Positions 30,906 to 34,696 of a DNA stretch of 34,696 bases are shown here, piece by piece. The stretch is from positions 1-34,696 of the forward strand of contig VXIS01000420.1 of the NCBI GenBank assembly GCA_008704415.1, given 5' to 3'. Source of the stretch: Sphaerosporella brunnea (taxonomy: Eukaryota; Ascomycota; Pezizomycetes; Pezizales; Pyronemataceae). How positions within the stretch are numbered: the first letter of the stretch is position 1; each line of letters starts with the position of its first letter. The notes under the pieces were generated by a model that worked only from the letters and a program-made list of their open reading frames with translations, was not told where the DNA came from and made no database searches. The position numbers were made by a program, and so were the translations under genes.

Positions 30906-31878
30906 TAATATATCTGCTTTGTCCAGTCCATGCAGGGTGACCGTTTTGACGAACCTGACCCCCGGCCGGTAATTTCTGTGAGGGCGCCGTCCTGTGCTGA
31001 GGCAAATTTCTCAATACACCACTTTTCTACTGCACTCGATCATCTCGTCCACTTCAAATTGAGCGTATAACAACATCAGGATAAAGCATATTGCATTGGT
31101 GTAAAGTTATATTCTCCCATCCGACGAATCAGATGGCACCAGTCATACTTTAAGGACTTTTTCCGGTGTCAAAATTGACGAAATCTGACGCAGAAACATT
31201 ATATTCTGCTTTAGTTTATAACAAGGTAGGTATGGACAGGAGTGTCTTTGAGAAGTAAAAAGGGCAATCAAGAAGCGTAGCTGTGGAGAAGGACGTTTTT
31301 GTCGTGTTGCGGGGGACGAACGGTCTGTTGAACCTGGCGAACGTCGAGGTTGACTCTACCAACCACTTTGGACGAGCCCGCTATGCAAACACGTCCTTTG
31401 GTTCAACAGCCGCGCTGCTATAGGTGCGCCGTTGAGATTCACCCCACCGAAGCGGATCAAATGTGGGGTTATGACTGCACAAAGAATCACGAAGACTTGT
31501 TGCAAACGAAAAATCATTCGATCTAGAGTATCATACTGGTTGGTGTACTACTGTTTTCACTACATTTGAGGCGGCTCACCTACACAACTCCACTACTCGA
31601 AGCCTTTAGTACCAAAAAACGCAACTGCAGCAAGTAGCTGAAACTAACTCAAATTAGCTCAATTGAGGTTCAAATTCTCACTGACGATCGAGAAAGTTTC
31701 GCGAGATCTCGCCGCCCCGCTTTTTTTGTTCTAAACACCTGCCCCGAGGCATCGATAACCTTTTTTTTCTCTTTTCACGCTCATCAACCCAAACGCTAAG
31801 TTTTCCCACTTAACACAACTTCTATTTTGTTGTCGACGTGGCCAACTTTGGTCAAACTTTTGTCGGCTCCTACGATCG
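30906..31878. other. Upstream flank of the decayed paralogue
   Basis: No gene was found. Contains the second copy of a dispersed repeat (31612-31710). The last 130 bp form a T/C-rich leader before the ATG at 31879. Confidence 0.35.
31612..31710 (+). repeat. Dispersed repeat, copy B (partner near 8.5 kb)
   Basis: CGCAACTGCAGCAAGTAGCT and following ordered blocks match 8458-8560 in the same orientation; both are preceded by an A-run. Confidence 0.5.
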
Positions 31879-32510
31879 ATGGGGGATTCACATCACTTCG
31901 GTATCTACATCAGCAATCATTCCGGCGCAAAAGGAAACTATGCCGTCTTCACCGCCGCTCCAAACGCCACACTTTCCGTGGAAAGGACGTGGACCAGCAT
32001 AATTGCTGTCTTGCGTGGGGAAGTCAGCGGCTCCGGTGAAGCCTTCTTTTCCATACCGAAGCAGGTGCATGCCATTTGTGGAACCGGCAAATCCGACCTG
32101 GCGGCTCAAATCCTTATTGAGGTCTTGGATAAGAGGCCAGTGCGTCTCGGGATGCGCTCGAGTGATGGAACACTGGTGCCAGGCACAACCTTGGAGGTTG
32201 AAGTCATCGATGAGTCACCCGGGTTTACGACCGATGCGTTGCCCCCGCCTTCAGGAGATGAGAACGCCTTTTGCGTCCGGACACGTCCCGACTTTAGCTT
32301 AAGGTTGCAAAAGAAGGTATCGTTCCCCCAGCCATCCCCCGCATTGACATAAGTCAGGAGATTACATACTGGGTCTAGGCGGAGCGCCGATCGCGAACCG
32401 GCGGCTGGAGCAGGAAGTCGGCGGCGCATAGGCGTTTTCTATGCCTTAACCAAACACCACCTACTAGATCACACCGAGCAATGTATTTTACATGGCTGCG
32501 GTACCGAGAG
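31879..32510 (+). pseudogene. Decayed paralogue of the beta-rich protein gene
   Basis: Residue-level matches to the gene at 28299-29052 run in order: ISNHSGAKGNYAVFTAAP (versus VKNDSG…YALFNAAP), VHAICG, RPVRLG..SSDGTLVPGTTLE, then NAF…DFS. A donor-like GTATCG lies at 32317. The counterpart of exon 2 follows as DYILGLGGAP…, but in that frame it meets TAG at 32429, TAA at 32447 and TAG at 32465. Family residues resume between and after them (PNTTY, ITPSNVFYMA). The presumed intron is only about 37 nt. Exon 1 is open for 146 codons (158 with read-through to stop 32350), so a truncated product is possible, but the full fold cannot be made. Confidence 0.8.
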
Positions 32511-33398
32511 AAGTCCAACCAAGGACGCTTACCACACTTTAATACTTTGCGCGCCGATGACATCCAGATCGTCCACTATGCGAGAGGGGAACTTATAATT
32601 GTTGAAATTTGCTGAATTCTGCTTTGCTTGCATGTGTGTAATGAGGTTGAGCGCGGGTTGAGCGGGCGGTTGCGCCGGGTAATGGGGCGCTGGTTGAACG
32701 ACAGCGGTGGTCTTAAGAGCGAGTTGCTGCTACTCTGGAAAATAATCAACCAATCAACTCTACACACAAAAAGATCTCCAAAACTTCACTGCAATTTCAA
32801 CAATAATCCAAACCGCCCCCAACGGCTTAGTGCGTAATCTATAAGAGCAGATAGTAAAACAGATGGCTGACGATTCCTCTTAGCAGATATCTGATCGGAT
32901 CCGGAGGGCTATGCTTCTTTAACACCAGAGCGTTTCTTGCAACCTTTTTGTGTTTCAAGATGCAACCCTCTCAATCATGGAGCCACTATTGCCACCGGTT
33001 GCAACCGCCAGCTTTATGTGTAGTGTCGAGCCGTTGGGAAGTCGGTTTTGTCTGCGTTAGGGCTTGTTGTATAGCTATTGAAGAGAGTTCCAACCTCGCG
33101 CACACTGTTCAAGATCACCACCAGTTAAAGCTTTAACATCGTGAAAAGGACGCCAAAATGAAAGGCTGAACCTAGGGGTCAGACTTATATTTTCGAGCTC
33201 GAGAATCATTCTGGAGCAAAACCCCGTCGCATATTCCACAACCAGCCTCACAAAAAATTACGAGCCCTTCGTCCAGAACCGCCATAGATTCGACGCTGAA
33301 ATTCTCGAATTAAAATTCGGTAGGATGATTGACTTGATATTTTGCCCCCCCCCCCCACCCCCCTTGCCGCCAATTTTTGGCGCTGGTGGCCGAACCTA
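32511..33398. other. Interval without a gene
   Basis: Only short overlapping frames. A C-run (33346-33362, one A inside) lies just before the palindrome. Nothing else was recognised. Confidence 0.4.
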
Positions 33399-34696
33399 TC
33401 ACCTAGTAACCTGGCAAGACCAAAAACCCTAGGATGGGCCAAACCTCTCCTCTTCCCTTCCAACTTCCAACACCAAATTATCATCACTTTTTATAATGAA
33501 GAACGTATATGCTTAAGTACCTACCTAGTAAGTACAAGAGATGACCCGGCCTCTGGCTGGAAAGTGATTTGTATTGACTCAGCGGGGCTTGAATGCCAAT
33601 GCACTTTCACAGCCCATCCAATGCCATCTGATCGTATCGGAAGCCCTCGCGCTTCTGCTGCGACCAGCCTGTAATCCATTCCAGTGACATGATACCGCTT
33701 CCCATAGCATGATCGAGAACGCCCCACTCATGCCTATTTAACGATGCTGCCGCACTGGCTGTTGAGAACACTGGTTGAACTCATGCCCCTGTTTCTGCAG
33801 GTGACGGTGGCTGTCTGGGCCTTCGGATCCCCTTTCAGTGTGGTCAATTAAGTGGTTCGGACCTGGAAAAGATTTGTTCTCACTGCCATCCTTTGGAGGT
33901 AAGTATTGGTAAAAGACTGATGGGCTCCGGCGCGACATGATTCCAACGTTCTGAATTGGAGCGATTCGCCGATCAGACAGGTACCCAAATGTTATTGAGA
34001 GTGGGCAGGCCTAGGTGCGGGAAATATTGATGAGTGGGACCATATTGCAATATGGTCCCACCTCATCAATATTTCCCGCACCTAGGCCTGCCCACTCTCA
34101 ATAACATTTGGGTACCTGTCTGATCGGCGAATCGCTCCAATTCAGAACGTTGGAATCATGTCGCGCCGGAGCCCATCAGTCTTTTACCAATACTTACCTC
34201 CAAAGGATGGCAGTGAGAACAAATCTTTTCCAGGTCCGAACCACTTAATTGACCACACTGAAAGGGGATCCGAAGGCCCAGACAGCCACCGTCACCTGCA
34301 GAAACAGGGGCATGAGTTCAACCAGTGTTCTCAACAGCCAGTGCGGCAGCATCGTTAAATAGGCATGAGTGGGGCGTTCTCGATCATGCTATGGGAAGCG
34401 GTATCATGTCACTGGAATGGATTACAGGCTGGTCGCAGCAGAAGCGCGAGGGCTTCCGATACGATCAGATGGCATTGGATGGGCTGTGAAAGTGCATTGG
34501 CATTCAAGCCCCGCTGAGTCAATACAAATCACTTTCCAGCCAGAGGCCGGGTCATCTCTTGTACTTACTAGGTAGGTACTTAAGCATATACGTTCTTCAT
34601 TATAAAAAGTGATGATAATTTGGTGTGGAAGTTGGAAGGGAAGAGGAGAGGTTTGGCCCATCCTAGGGTTTTTGGTCTTGCCAGGTTACTAGGTGA
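33399..34696. repeat. 1.3-kb near-perfect palindrome at the sequence end
   Basis: Each arm is 649 nt (33399-34047 and 34048-34696), centred on CCATATTG|CAATATGG with no spacer. The stretches I compared match exactly except for two single-base length differences: GAGTGGG versus GAGGTGGG near the centre, and TTCCAACACC versus TTCCACACC near the outer end. The right arm ends at the last base of the window. Open frames in one arm are repeated exactly in the other. No gene was recognised in the arm. Confidence 0.95.

Noticed and set aside
34158..34575. Plus-strand frames in the right palindrome arm as genes
   Set aside because: They are exact mirror copies of frames in the left arm and have no domains.

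Overview
The window looks like a contig from a filamentous ascomycete (Pezizomycotina-type) nuclear genome. The evidence is genes split by 49-73 bp GT-AG introns, a dispersed Pol III 5S rRNA gene, tRNA genes with short introns after anticodon-loop position 37, CT-rich leaders with TATA boxes, and many short TA-flanked inverted-repeat transposons. Base composition is moderate, and no AT-rich RIP block or telomere repeat is visible. I cannot name the genus.

Layout. 1-2.2 kb holds no gene I can prove. 2.2-4.3 kb is an intact five-exon MFS drug:H+ antiporter (minus strand). 4.3-10.1 kb is gene-poor. 10.1 kb is a 5S rRNA gene with a poly-T terminator. 10.3-13.5 kb holds an intron-containing tRNA-Ala, a diverged duplicated block and coding-like fragments. 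13.5-15.05 kb is a possible unidentified multi-exon gene or relic (minus), followed by an intron-containing tRNA-Asp. 15.8-16.5 kb is a two-exon gene for a 148-residue, 10-cysteine secreted protein (candidate effector), with a 133-bp hairpin MITE starting 8 bp past its stop codon.

18.2-23.6 kb is an accessory block. A SAM-like/P-loop NTPase gene of the Crinkler/RHS type (minus) has been partly duplicated. The second copy is truncated before the P-loop and frameshifted. A tRNA-Ala, a MITE and a transposon end lie between the copies. 24.0-25.9 kb holds a hAT transposase C-terminal relic and two more TA-flanked MITEs. 28.3-32.5 kb carries two divergent paralogues of an uncharacterised beta-rich family: an intact copy with one intron and a decayed copy with three in-frame stops. 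Two MITEs and a 60/55-bp minisatellite separate them. The last 1.3 kb is an almost perfect palindrome running to the final base, most likely a fold-back sequencing or assembly artefact at a contig end.

The genes do not form a pathway or cluster. The picture is a transposon-rich accessory region with an efflux pump, a secreted cysteine-rich protein, an effector-type NTPase and a small decaying paralogue family. At least six different short foldback elements have TA-flanked ends, and five of them start with the same TACCG.
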